A stretch of DNA of 64,000 nucleotides from Streptomyces spongiicola (GTDB lineage Bacteria > Actinomycetota > Actinomycetes > Streptomycetales > Streptomycetaceae), in contig NZ_CP029254.1 of the NCBI RefSeq assembly GCF_003122365.1, positions 5,892,001 through 5,956,000 of the forward strand, written 5' to 3'. A program made the translations under genes and the position numbers. How positions within the stretch are numbered: position 1 is the stretch's first letter; every line of letters starts with the position of its first letter. Below the pieces are notes generated by a model that saw only the letters and a list, made by a program, of their open reading frames with translations, did no database searches and had not been told where the DNA came from. Shown here piece by piece: positions 17,313-25,643 of this stretch.

Positions 17313-18140
17313 ATGAGCCCCTTTCCCAGCTCGGCACCCCGCACAGAGCGGTGGCACCACATCCGCCTGACCAGGCACGACGGCGTTGCCACCGTCACCC
17401 TCGACCGCCCCGGGAAACTCAACGCGCTCACCTTCGGCGCCTATGCCGACCTGCGTGATCTGCTCGCCGAACTCTCCCGGGAACGCTCCGTACGCGCCCT
17501 CGTGCTCGCCGGCGAGGGCCGCGGCTTCTGCTCCGGCGGCGACGTCGACGACATCATCGGCGCCACCCTCGCCATGGACACCGCCCAGCTCCTCGACTTC
17601 AACCGGATGACCGGCCAGGTCGTACGCGCCCTGCGTGAATGCCCCTTCCCGGTGATCGCCGCCGTCCACGGCGTCGCCGCCGGAGCCGGGGCCGTGATCG
17701 CCCTCGCCGCCGACTTCCGCGTCGCCGACCCCACCGCCCGGTTCTCCTTCCTCTTCACCAAGGTCGGACTCTCCGGCGGGGACATGGGCGCCGCCTACCT
17801 GCTGCCCCGTGTCGTCGGTCTCGGCCACGCCACCAGGCTGCTGATGCTCGGTGAACCCGTCGGCGCCACCGAGGCCGAACGCATCGGGCTCATCAGCGAA
17901 CTCGCCGGGGAAGGGCAGGCCGGCAAGGCCGCCGCGGATCTCGCCCGCCGCCTCGCCGACGGCCCGGCCCTCGCCCACGCCCAGACGAAGGCCCTGCTCA
18001 CCGCGGAACTCGACATGCCGCTCGCCGCCTCCGTCGAACTCGACGCCGCCACCCAGGCACTGCTGATGAACGGTGAGGACTACGCCGAGTTCCACGCCGC
18101 CTTCACCGAGAAGCGCGCCCCGAACTGGCGCGGACGATGA
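17313..18140 (+). CDS. Enoyl-CoA hydratase/isomerase family protein
   Basis: 275-aa crotonase-fold enzyme. The oxyanion-hole segments are GRGFCSGGDVDDI (residues ~70-82) and VHGVAAGAGAVIALAADFRVADPTARFSF. The helix FTKVGLSGGDMGAAYLLPRVVG carries the acidic residues in place of the usual catalytic Glu pair, as in many CoA hydrolase/isomerase members. ATG 17313 is preceded by GAAGGAGG, a strong site. Its stop overlaps the monooxygenase-reductase start as ATGA, so the two are translationally coupled. In that context it most likely processes the ring-reduced or ring-opened CoA product of aromatic-CoA degradation. Confidence 0.88.
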   Translation: MSPFPSSAPRTERWHHIRLTRHDGVATVTLDRPGKLNALTFGAYADLRDLLAELSRERSVRALVLAGEGRGFCSGGDVDDIIGATLAMDTAQLLDFNRMTGQVVRALRECPFPVIAAVHGVAAGAGAVIALAADFRVADPTARFSFLFTKVGLSGGDMGAAYLLPRVVGLGHATRLLMLGEPVGATEAERIGLISELAGEGQAGKAAADLARRLADGPALAHAQTKALLTAELDMPLAASVELDAATQALLMNGEDYAEFHAAFTEKRAPNWRGR

Positions 18141-20806
18141 CCCCGTCGCCGGCCCCGGGCGCCGCGCCCCGAACCGTCCCGCCCCGAACCGTCCCGCCCC
18201 GCTCCGGCACCAGCGCTGCCGGAGCCCCGCACTCCGCCACCTCCGGTGCCCCCGCCGCTCCGGACGCCCCGCGCGCCGCCTCCGGTGCCCCCGCCGCCCC
18301 GGATGCCTCCGGTGCCCACACCACCCCCGCCACCCCCGGCGCCCACACCACCCCGGACGCCCCCGCCACCTCCGGTGCCCCCGCCACCCGGGACGCCCCG
18401 CGCGCCACCCCGCTCCCCGGTGCGCCACCCCGCCGGAACGCGCCCCTGCGGATCGCCGTCATCGGCGGCGGTCCCGGCGGCCTCTACGCCGCCGTGCTCC
18501 TCAAACGCCTCGACCCCGCACGCGACATCACGGTCTGGGAGCGCAACGCGCCGGACGACACCTTCGGCTTCGGCGTGGTCCTCTCCGACGAGACCCTCGG
18601 CGGCATCGAGCACGCCGACCCCGCCGTGCACCGCGCACTCCAGCGCGTGTTCGTCCGCTGGGACGACATCGACATCGTCCGCGGCGGCCGCACCCTCACC
18701 TCCGGCGGACACGGGTTCGCCGCACTCGGCCGCCGCACCCTCCTGCGCATACTCCACGAGCGCTGCGCGGAACTCGGCGTACGCATCCACTTCCGCACCC
18801 CGGCCCCCACCGCGGCCGAACTCGCCGGCCGCCACGACCTCGTCATCGCCGCCGACGGAGTCAACAGCACCACCCGAACCGCGCACGCCGACGCCTTCCG
18901 CCCCCGCGTCACCACCCACCGCTGCCGCTACATCTGGCTCGCCGCCGACTTCGCCTTCGACGCCTTCCGCTTCGAGATCGCCGAGACCGAGCACGGCGTC
19001 ATGCAGCTCCACGGCTACCCCTTCGAACGGCCCGCACCCGGCCCCCACCCGCCGGCCGGACCCTCCGGCGAGCCGGGTCCGACCGGCGCCTCCACCGTCA
19101 TCGTCGAGATGCGCGAAGAGGTCTGGCACGCCGCCGGACTGGACGCCTGCGACGAGCGGCAGTCCGCGGATCGCTGCGCCGAGATCTTCGCCGAAGCCCT
19201 CGGCGGACGCCCCCTGCGGGGGAACAACTCCGCCTGGACCGCCTTCCGCACCGTCGTCAACGCGCACTGGTCCCACGGCAACACCGTCCTCCTCGGCGAC
19301 GCCGCGCACACCGCCCACTTCTCCATCGGCTCCGGCACCAAACTCGCCGTCGAGGACGCCCTCGCCCTCGCCGCCTGCGTCGGGGAACACGCCACCCTCC
19401 CCGAGGCCCTCACCGCATACGAGGCCGAACGCCGCCCCGTCGTCGAATCCACCCAGCGCGCGGCCGCCGCCAGCCTCCGCTGGTTCGAGGACGTCCGCGC
19501 CTACCTCGGCCAACCGCCCCGCCAGTTCGCCTTCAACCTGCTCACCCGCAGCCGGCGCGTCACCCACGGCAACCTCAGGCTGCGCGACCCCGCCTTCACC
19601 CGCACCGTCGAGGACGACTTCGGCTGCCCGCCGGGCACCCCGCCCATGTTCACGCCCCTGCGGCTGCGCGGGCTGACCCTGCGCAACCGCGTCGTCGTCT
19701 CGCCCATGGACATGTACTCCGCCACCGACGGCGACCCCGGCGACTTCCACCTCGTCCACCTCGGCGCCCGCGCCCTCGGCGGCGCCGGACTCGTCATGAC
19801 CGAGATGGTCTGCGTCAGCGCCCAGGGCCGCATCACCCCCGGCTGCGCCGGCCTCTACACCGACGCCCACGCCACCGCATGGCGCCGTGTCACCGACTTC
19901 GTCCACAGCCAGGCCCCCGGCACCGCCATCGGCGTCCAGCTCGGCCACTCCGGCCGCAAGGGATCCACCCGGCTGATGTGGGAAGGCATCGACCAGCCCC
20001 TGCCCGACGGCAACTGGCCCCTCGTCGCCGCCTCACCCCTGCCGTACCGGCCCGGTGTCAACCAGACACCCCACCAACTCGACCGCGCCGGACTCACCGT
20101 CGTCCGCGACCAGTTCGCCGCCGCCGCCCGCCGTGCCGCCGACAGCGGCTTCGACCTGCTCGAACTCCACTGCGCCCACGGCTACCTCCTCTCCGGCTTC
20201 CTCTCCCCGCTCACCAACCACCGCACCGACGCCTACGGAGGCAGCCTCGCCAACCGCCTCCGCTACCCGCTGGAAGTCTTCGACGCCGTCCGGGCCGTGT
20301 GGCCAGGCGAACGGCCCATGACCGTCCGGATCTCCGCCACCGACTGGGCCGCCGGCGGCACCACGGCCGACGACGCCGTCGAGATCGCCCGCGCCTTCGC
20401 CGCCCACGGCGCCGACGCCATCGACGTGTCCACCGGCCAGGTCGTCCCCGGTGAACGCCCCGAGTACGGCCGCTCCTACCAGACCCCCTACGCCGACCGC
20501 GTCCGCAACGCCCTCCGCGTCCCCGTCATCGCCGTCGGCGCGATCTCCTCCTGGGACGACGTCAACTCCCTCCTCCTGGCCGGCCGCACCGACCTGTGCG
20601 CCCTGGCCAGGCCCCACCTCTACGACCCCCACTGGACGCTCCACGCGGCCGCCGAGCAGAACTACGCGGGCACTGCCGCGCCCTGGCCCGCGCCCTACCG
20701 CGCCGGCAGCCGGACACCCCCTACCGGCCGCACCGACGCGCCCAGGCCGCGCCTCGGCCTCACCGGTCTCCGCGAGGGGGCGCAGTCGCCGGCGCCCCGG
20801 CCGTGA
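18137..20806 (+). CDS. FAD monooxygenase / old-yellow-enzyme fusion (aminobenzoyl-CoA or salicylyl-CoA type)
   Basis: 889-aa two-domain flavoenzyme. After a Pro/Ala/Thr-rich tail of about 100 residues comes an aromatic-ring hydroxylase domain (GGGPGGLYAAVLLKRL at ~112, NTVLLGDAAHTAHFSIGSGTKLA as the second FAD motif). From about residue 500 it continues as an NADH:flavin oxidoreductase barrel (TPLRLRGLTLRNRVVVSPMDMY; LLELHCAHGYLLSGFLSPLTN; RTDAYGGSLANRLRYPLEV). This fusion is typical of 2-aminobenzoyl-CoA monooxygenase/reductase and of proteins annotated salicylyl-CoA 5-hydroxylase. Neighbouring RidA and ligase genes favour 2-aminobenzoyl-CoA. The tail contains DNA-level repeats and has no family counterpart. 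Confidence 0.88.
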   Translation: MTPSPAPGAAPRTVPPRTVPPRSGTSAAGAPHSATSGAPAAPDAPRAASGAPAAPDASGAHTTPATPGAHTTPDAPATSGAPATRDAPRATPLPGAPPRRNAPLRIAVIGGGPGGLYAAVLLKRLDPARDITVWERNAPDDTFGFGVVLSDETLGGIEHADPAVHRALQRVFVRWDDIDIVRGGRTLTSGGHGFAALGRRTLLRILHERCAELGVRIHFRTPAPTAAELAGRHDLVIAADGVNSTTRTAHADAFRPRVTTHRCRYIWLAADFAFDAFRFEIAETEHGVMQLHGYPFERPAPGPHPPAGPSGEPGPTGASTVIVEMREEVWHAAGLDACDERQSADRCAEIFAEALGGRPLRGNNSAWTAFRTVVNAHWSHGNTVLLGDAAHTAHFSIGSGTKLAVEDALALAACVGEHATLPEALTAYEAERRPVVESTQRAAAASLRWFEDVRAYLGQPPRQFAFNLLTRSRRVTHGNLRLRDPAFTRTVEDDFGCPPGTPPMFTPLRLRGLTLRNRVVVSPMDMYSATDGDPGDFHLVHLGARALGGAGLVMTEMVCVSAQGRITPGCAGLYTDAHATAWRRVTDFVHSQAPGTAIGVQLGHSGRKGSTRLMWEGIDQPLPDGNWPLVAASPLPYRPGVNQTPHQLDRAGLTVVRDQFAAAARRAADSGFDLLELHCAHGYLLSGFLSPLTNHRTDAYGGSLANRLRYPLEVFDAVRAVWPGERPMTVRISATDWAAGGTTADDAVEIARAFAAHGADAIDVSTGQVVPGERPEYGRSYQTPYADRVRNALRVPVIAVGAISSWDDVNSLLLAGRTDLCALARPHLYDPHWTLHAAAEQNYAGTAAPWPAPYRAGSRTPPTGRTDAPRPRLGLTGLREGAQSPAPRP

Positions 20807-20852
20807 CCCAGCGGGCCCGGGCGCCGGGGAGACCGGCGTCCGTACCCGCCGC

Positions 20853-21668
20853 TCAGCCGGCGTCGGGCCGGACGTACCGCGCCCCCGGGTCCCGCAGCCG
20901 CCGGTGCAGCCCGCGGAACACGGCCGCCGAACGCCCGCCCGGCCAGTCTGCCGGCAGCAGCTCCGCGGGCAGCCCCGGATCCGCGTACGGCAGCCGCCGC
21001 CACGAGTCCAGCGCCAGCAGGTAGTCCCGGTACGCCTCCTCGGCCGGCGTCGCCCCGCGCGTCTGCCACGCCCGCAGCACCGGGCCGTGCACATCCAGGA
21101 ACTCCTCGTGCTGCTTGGCCACTCCCGCCAGGTCCCACCAGCGCCCCACCGCCTCGGCCGTCGCCGCGAACCCCAGGTGATCGCCCCGGAACAGATCCAC
21201 GTAGGGATCCAGCTGGAGCCGCCGCAGCGTGTGACGCGTCTCCTCGTGGAAGCGCGCCGGAGCGATCCACACCCCCGGCGCAGCCGTGCCGAAACCCAGC
21301 CTGCCGAGACGCGACCGCAGCAGATGCCGCTTGTGCCGCTCCGCCTCCGGCACCGAGAACACCGCGAGCACCCACCCGTCCGACAGCGGCGCCGCGCGGT
21401 GGCCGAAGATCCGCTCGTCGCCGTCGTCCAGCAGCTGCCGGGCATCGGCCGACAGGGCGTAGCCCGCCGCCCCGGCCGCCGTCCGCCGCGCGACGAGCAG
21501 CCCCCGCCGCTTCAGCCGCGACACCGAGGAACGCACCGACGGGGCGTCCACCCCCAGCGCCCCCAGCAGCCGGATCAGCTCGGCCACCGCGAACGGCCCC
21601 GCCGTCTCGCGTCCGTACGCGCCGTACAGGGTGACGATCAGGGAACGGGGAGTGTGCTGCTCGGCCAC
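20853..21668 (-). CDS. PaaX family transcriptional regulator
   Basis: 271-aa GntR-like repressor of the PaaX family, which responds to aryl-CoA thioesters. N-terminal winged helix (PRSLIVTLYGAYGRETAGPF, APSVRSSVSRLKRRGLLVARR), central WVLAVFSVPEAERHKRHLLRSRLGRLGFGTAAPGVWIAP, and the C-terminal PaaX_C region (AYRDYLLALDSWRRLPYADPGLPAELLPADWPG). It lies 4 bp behind the CoA-ligase gene on the same strand, hence co-transcribed with it, and very probably controls the divergent catabolic operons. A PaaX-like half site is visible at 23377-23387. Confidence 0.88.
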   Translation of the reverse strand: MAEQHTPRSLIVTLYGAYGRETAGPFAVAELIRLLGALGVDAPSVRSSVSRLKRRGLLVARRTAAGAAGYALSADARQLLDDGDERIFGHRAAPLSDGWVLAVFSVPEAERHKRHLLRSRLGRLGFGTAAPGVWIAPARFHEETRHTLRRLQLDPYVDLFRGDHLGFAATAEAVGRWWDLAGVAKQHEEFLDVHGPVLRAWQTRGATPAEEAYRDYLLALDSWRRLPYADPGLPAELLPADWPGGRSAAVFRGLHRRLRDPGARYVRPDAG

Positions 21669-21672
21669 GTGA

Positions 21673-23313
21673 TCACTCTAGGCCCCGCAACCGGAACCGC
21701 TGCAGCTTCCCCGTCGGCGTACGCGGCAACGCGTCCATGAAGACGATCGCCCGCGGGCACTTGTACGGCACCAGCCGCGTCCTCACGAACTCCCGCAGCG
21801 TCTCGGCCTGCGCCTCGTCCCGCGCGGCACCGTCCCGCAGCACGACGTAGGCCGCCACTATCCGGCCCCGCAGCTCGTCGGCCCGGCCCACCACCGCGGC
21901 CTCCACGACGTCCGGATGCGCCAGCAGTGCGTCCTCCACCTCGGGGCCCGCGACGTTGTAACCCGCCGAAATGATCATGTCGTCGGCGCGGGCCACATAG
22001 CGGAACCATCCGTCCGGCTCCCGTACGTAGGTGTCGCCCGTGAGGTTCCAGCCGTCCCGCACGTACCCGCCCTGCCGCGGATCCGACAGATAGCGGCAGC
22101 CGACCGGCCCCCGTACCGCCAGCAGCCCCGGCTCGCCGTCCGGCACCGGTTCCCCGGAACCGCCGTCCACCACCCGGGCCTCCCAGCCCGGGACCGGGAT
22201 CCCCGTCGTCCCCGGCCGGATGTCCCCGTCCGCCGCCGAGATGAAGATGTGCAGCAGCTCGGTCGCCCCGATGCCGTTGATGATCCGCAGCCCCGTCCGC
22301 TCCCGCCACGCCTCCCAGGTCGCGGCCGGCAGGTTCTCCCCGGCCGACACACAGCGCCGCAGCGAGGAGACGTCATGGCCGGCGACACCGTCCAGCATCA
22401 CCCGGTACGCCGTCGGCGCGGTGAACAGCACCGACACCCGGTGCTCCGCGATGGCCGGCAGCAACTGCCCCGGCCCCGCCCGCTCCAGCAGCAGCGCCGA
22501 CGCCCCGGCCCGCAGCGGGAACACCACCAGACCGCCCAGACCGAAGGTGAAGCCGAGCGGCGGGCTGCCCGCGAACACGTCGTCCGGGGTGGGCCGCAGC
22601 ACCCGTGCGGAGAACGTGTCGGCCACCGCCAGCACGTCCCGGTGGAAGTGCATGCAGCCCTTCGGCCGGCCCGTCGTGCCGCTCGTGAACGCGATCAGCG
22701 CCACGTCGTCCGCCGCCGTCTCCACCGCCCGGTACACACCCGGCGCGTCCGCCGCCAGCCGCAGCAGGTCGCCGGGCCCGTCCCCGCCGAACGCCGTGAC
22801 CCGCAGCCCCGGCACCTCCGCCTCCACCAGACCGTCCAGCGAGCGGAAGTCGCACAGCGCATGCGTCACCTGTGCGATGTCGCACATGACCGCCAGTTCC
22901 CGGGCCCGTTGCTGGGCGAGGACCGTCACCGCCACCCCGCCCGCCTTCATCACCGCGAGCCAGCACGCGGCCAGCCACGGGGTCGTCGGACCGCGCAGCA
23001 GCACCCGGTTCCCGGGCACCACCCCGAGTGCGCCGGTCAGCACGTGCGCGATCCGGTCGACCCGGTCACGCAGCTCCGCGTACGTCCAGACGGCGCCGTT
23101 CCCGTCGCGGAACGCGGCACGGTCGCCCCCGTGCCGTTCGATCGTGGTGTCCAGCAGTTCCGCGCCGCAGTTGAGCCGCTGCGGATAGCGCAGTTCCGGC
23201 AGCTCGAACAGCAGCCGCGGCCACTGCTCGGGCGGCGGCAGGCGGTCCCGCGCGAAGGTGTCGTGATGAGCCGAAGGTGTCGGCTCCGGGCCGGCCGAGG
23301 GTGTCAGCACCAT
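21673..23313 (-). CDS. Aryl-CoA ligase (2-aminobenzoate/benzoate-CoA ligase family)
   Basis: 546-aa ANL-superfamily acyl-CoA synthetase that activates an aromatic acid with ATP and CoA. P-loop-like IAFTSGTTGRPKGCMHFH (A3), INGIGATELLHIFIS (A5), DGWNLTGDTYVREPDGWFRYVARADDMIISAGYNVAGPEVE (A7/A8) and the C-terminal catalytic Lys in RTPTGKLQRFRLR (A10). The N-terminal PELRYPQRLNCGAELLD is typical of the 2-aminobenzoate/benzoate ligase branch. Start ATG 23313 is chosen over 23343 because AGGGGGC precedes it. Divergent from the acyl-CoA dehydrogenase gene and followed by paaX-like. Confidence 0.88.
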   Translation of the reverse strand: MVLTPSAGPEPTPSAHHDTFARDRLPPPEQWPRLLFELPELRYPQRLNCGAELLDTTIERHGGDRAAFRDGNGAVWTYAELRDRVDRIAHVLTGALGVVPGNRVLLRGPTTPWLAACWLAVMKAGGVAVTVLAQQRARELAVMCDIAQVTHALCDFRSLDGLVEAEVPGLRVTAFGGDGPGDLLRLAADAPGVYRAVETAADDVALIAFTSGTTGRPKGCMHFHRDVLAVADTFSARVLRPTPDDVFAGSPPLGFTFGLGGLVVFPLRAGASALLLERAGPGQLLPAIAEHRVSVLFTAPTAYRVMLDGVAGHDVSSLRRCVSAGENLPAATWEAWRERTGLRIINGIGATELLHIFISAADGDIRPGTTGIPVPGWEARVVDGGSGEPVPDGEPGLLAVRGPVGCRYLSDPRQGGYVRDGWNLTGDTYVREPDGWFRYVARADDMIISAGYNVAGPEVEDALLAHPDVVEAAVVGRADELRGRIVAAYVVLRDGAARDEAQAETLREFVRTRLVPYKCPRAIVFMDALPRTPTGKLQRFRLRGLE

Positions 23314-23376
23314 TCCGCCCCCTGTCGTGGTGGGGTCGCGCATCGAGCGTAGCGTGATGGTGACGACAGTCAACGG

Positions 23377-23387
23377 TTCGCGATAAT
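23377..23387 (+). promoter_or_regulatory. Possible PaaX operator half-site in the divergent promoter
   Basis: TTCGCGATAAT matches the right part of the published E. coli PaaX consensus (TTCGYGNTWWT) in the 143-bp gap between the ligase and dehydrogenase starts. The left part of the consensus is not conserved. It is the only AT-richer motif in this gap. Confidence 0.35.
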
Positions 23388-23456
23388 CTGCTTCGGGGGC
23401 CGCCGCGCGGCGCCGCCGCCCGCCCCGTACCCCGGCCGCAGGAAGTGGGGAACCGG

Positions 23457-24599
23457 ATGCCCGCATTCTCTCTCGAACCGGCACAGACCGCCTGGTGCGC
23501 CGAACTGCGCGGCCTCGCCGCGCAGCGACTGCGCCCCCTCGCGGAGAAGGGCGAACCCGGCCGCGTCAACCGCCCACTCCTTTCCGCACTCGGCGAACTC
23601 GGCCTCCTGGAGCGGCTGTTCAGCGCAGGAGCGCTCGACCTCTGCCTGATGCGCGAATCCCTCGCCCACGGCTGCACCGAAGCCGAGACCGCCCTCGCCC
23701 TCCAGGGACTCGGCGCCCACCCGCTGCACCGGTCCGGCACCCCCGCCCAGCGCGACCGCTGGCTCCCCGGCGTCATCGCCGGCCGCACCGTCGCCGCCTT
23801 CGCCCTCAGCGAGCCCGGCGCGGGTTCCGACGCCGCCGCGCTCACCCTCCACGCCGCCCCGGCACCCGACGGCCCCGGCTGGCGGCTCACCGGTGAGAAG
23901 CTCTGGATCTCCAACGCCCCCGAGGCGGACTTCTGCACCGTCTTCGCCCGCACGGGCGAAGCCCCCGGGGCCCGCGGCATCACCGCCTTCCTCGTCCCCG
24001 CCGACCGACCCGGCCTCACCGGCCGGCCCCTCGACATGCTCTCCCCGCACCCGATCGGCGCCCTCGCCTTCGACCGCGTCCCCGTCACCCCCGACGACGT
24101 CGTCGGACGGCCCGGCGACGGCTTCCGCGTCGCCATGGACACCCTCAACCTCTTCCGGCCCAGCGTCGGCGCCTTCGCCGTCGGCATGGCCCAGGCCGCC
24201 CTCGACGCCACCCTCGACCACACCGCACACCGCCACGCCTTCGGCGGCCCCCTCAGGGACCTCCAGGCCGTCTCCCACCAGACGGCCGAGATGGCCACCC
24301 GCACCGAGGCCGCCAGGCTCCTCGTCCACGCCGCGGCCTGCGCCCACGACGCCGGCGCCCCCGACGTGCGGCTCCGCTCCGCCATGGCCAAACTGTTCGC
24401 GACCGAGACCGCCCAGTACGTCGTCGACACCGCGGTACAACTGCACGGCGCACGCGCACTCCAGCGCGGCCACCTCCTCGAGCACCTCTACCGGGAGGTG
24501 CGCGCCCCGCGCATCTACGAAGGCGCCAGCGAGGTCCAGCGCGGCATCATCGCCAAGGAGCTGTCCGCCGGCATCCGCACCGAGGAGACCCCCCGATGA
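23457..24599 (+). CDS. Acyl-CoA dehydrogenase
   Basis: 380-aa FAD-dependent acyl-CoA dehydrogenase. FAD/substrate loops FALSEPGAGSDAAALTL (~115-131), GEKLWISNAPEADFCTVFAR and FGGPLRDLQAVSHQTAEMAT. The catalytic glutamate is in YREVRAPRIYEGASEVQRGIIA near the C-terminus. ATG 23457 is preferred over GTG 23445 because GGGGAA precedes it at normal spacing. The stop overlaps the ridA start as ATGA. In the 2-aminobenzoyl-CoA context it would catalyse one beta-oxidation-like step on the dearomatised ring. Confidence 0.9.
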   Translation: MPAFSLEPAQTAWCAELRGLAAQRLRPLAEKGEPGRVNRPLLSALGELGLLERLFSAGALDLCLMRESLAHGCTEAETALALQGLGAHPLHRSGTPAQRDRWLPGVIAGRTVAAFALSEPGAGSDAAALTLHAAPAPDGPGWRLTGEKLWISNAPEADFCTVFARTGEAPGARGITAFLVPADRPGLTGRPLDMLSPHPIGALAFDRVPVTPDDVVGRPGDGFRVAMDTLNLFRPSVGAFAVGMAQAALDATLDHTAHRHAFGGPLRDLQAVSHQTAEMATRTEAARLLVHAAACAHDAGAPDVRLRSAMAKLFATETAQYVVDTAVQLHGARALQRGHLLEHLYREVRAPRIYEGASEVQRGIIAKELSAGIRTEETPR

Positions 24600-24994
24600 G
24601 CCTCGAACGCATCAACCCGCCCGGGCTGTCACCCGCCGGGGGCTTCTCCCACGCCGTCGCCGCCACCGGCTCCCGCGTCATCTTCCTGGCCGGCCAGACC
24701 GCACTCGACACCGCCGGCAAGGTCGTCGGCGACGGCCTCGTCGAACAGTTCGAGACCGCCCTCGCCAACCTGCTCGCCGCCCTCGCCGCGGCCGGCGGCA
24801 CCTCCCACGACCTCGCCCGCGTCACCGTGTACGCCACCGACGTCGCCGACTACCGCCGCCACACCGCCGAACTCGGCCGGGTCTGGCACCGGCTCGCCGG
24901 CCGCGACTACCCCGCCATGGCGGTCATCGGCGCCGTGCGCCTCTGGGACGAGGAGGCCCTCGTCGAACTCGACGGAATCGCCGTACTGCCCTGA
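24596..24994 (+). CDS. RidA family enamine/imine deaminase
   Basis: 132-aa YjgF/YER057c/UK114 protein. RidA enzymes hydrolyse reactive enamines and imines to ketones and ammonia. Conserved core VIFLAGQTALDTAGKVVG, FETALANLLAALAAAGGT, ARVTVYATDVADYRRHTAELGRVW and PAMAVIGAVRLWDEEALVELDGIAV. The usual Arg of the C-terminal ligand motif appears in GAVRLW. Coupled by ATGA overlap to the acyl-CoA dehydrogenase. In a pathway from 2-aminobenzoyl-CoA an enamine is produced after ring reduction, so a dedicated RidA makes chemical sense. Confidence 0.88.
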   Translation: MSLERINPPGLSPAGGFSHAVAATGSRVIFLAGQTALDTAGKVVGDGLVEQFETALANLLAALAAAGGTSHDLARVTVYATDVADYRRHTAELGRVWHRLAGRDYPAMAVIGAVRLWDEEALVELDGIAVLP

Positions 24995-25060
24995 CCACTG
25001 ACCACTGACCACTGACCACTGACCACTGACCACTGATCAGTGACCACTGACCACTGATCA
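24991..25060. repeat. 7-bp tandem array CTGACCA, ten copies, covering the ridA stop
   Basis: Ten heptamers, seven exact CTGACCA and three one-base variants (CTGATCA, GTGACCA). The TGA stop of ridA is inside the first unit. The variant units create a 12-bp palindrome CACTGATCAGTG at 25031-25042. Confidence 0.92.
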
Positions 25061-25643
25061 CGGCCGGAGGGGCGACCTCCTCGGCCGGCGGCGGGTGTTC
25101 ATCACCGGCGTGCCGGTGTTCGTCCTCGCGCCACCGCTCGGCGGGCTCGCCCGGAAAGGCCAGGCCCCGACTCCTCGCCGCTCCGGCACACGACCTACGA
25201 GGCGGCGGCCGTGCACGGAGGGCGGGACCGGGCGGCACCCGGGGACGATCCCGACCGGTGGGCCCACCGGCGGCCGCGCCACCCCCGACGGCAGCGGCAG
25301 GGGAGCTGACATACCCGGCTTCCACGCATGGTCGGCCTCCAGGCGTATGCGGCCTCCATGCATGGTCGGCCTCCACGCGTATGCGGCCTCCACGCGTTCC
25401 CGGCCGCCACGCCCGGCCGGTCCGTCCGACCGCCCGTTCCCCGGATGCGCCGCCCCATCGAAGCCGACCGGGCGAGACGCCCTGTCCCGGCCACGGCGGG
25501 CGGAGGCGTGCTGCGGTCCCGGGTGGCGGGGATCGGCTCGCTCCCGCAGCCCGGGCGCCGGGGCGCGGGCGGTCCGTGTGAGCCGGGCGCGTGACCCGGG
25601 GTTGCGGGGATCGGCCGGAGTGACGGGCATGCGGTGGTGGTGG
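25061..25643. other. Intergenic region between convergent operons
   Basis: About 580 bp without a supportable gene, between the plus-strand ridA and the minus-strand ABC transporter operon. It contains two tandem copies of a 34-bp unit (25327-25394). Long chance frames exist on both strands but have no family character. Confidence 0.5.
25327..25394. repeat. 34-bp tandem repeat, two copies
   Basis: CATGGTCGGCCTCCA followed by GGCGTATGCGGCCTCCATG, at 25327-25360 and 25361-25394 with two base differences; fragments of the unit flank both sides. Confidence 0.75.

Noticed and set aside
18073..20454. Plus-strand Arg/Pro-rich frame inside the monooxygenase-reductase gene
   Set aside because: Out-of-frame shadow; composition is almost only R, P, H and G.
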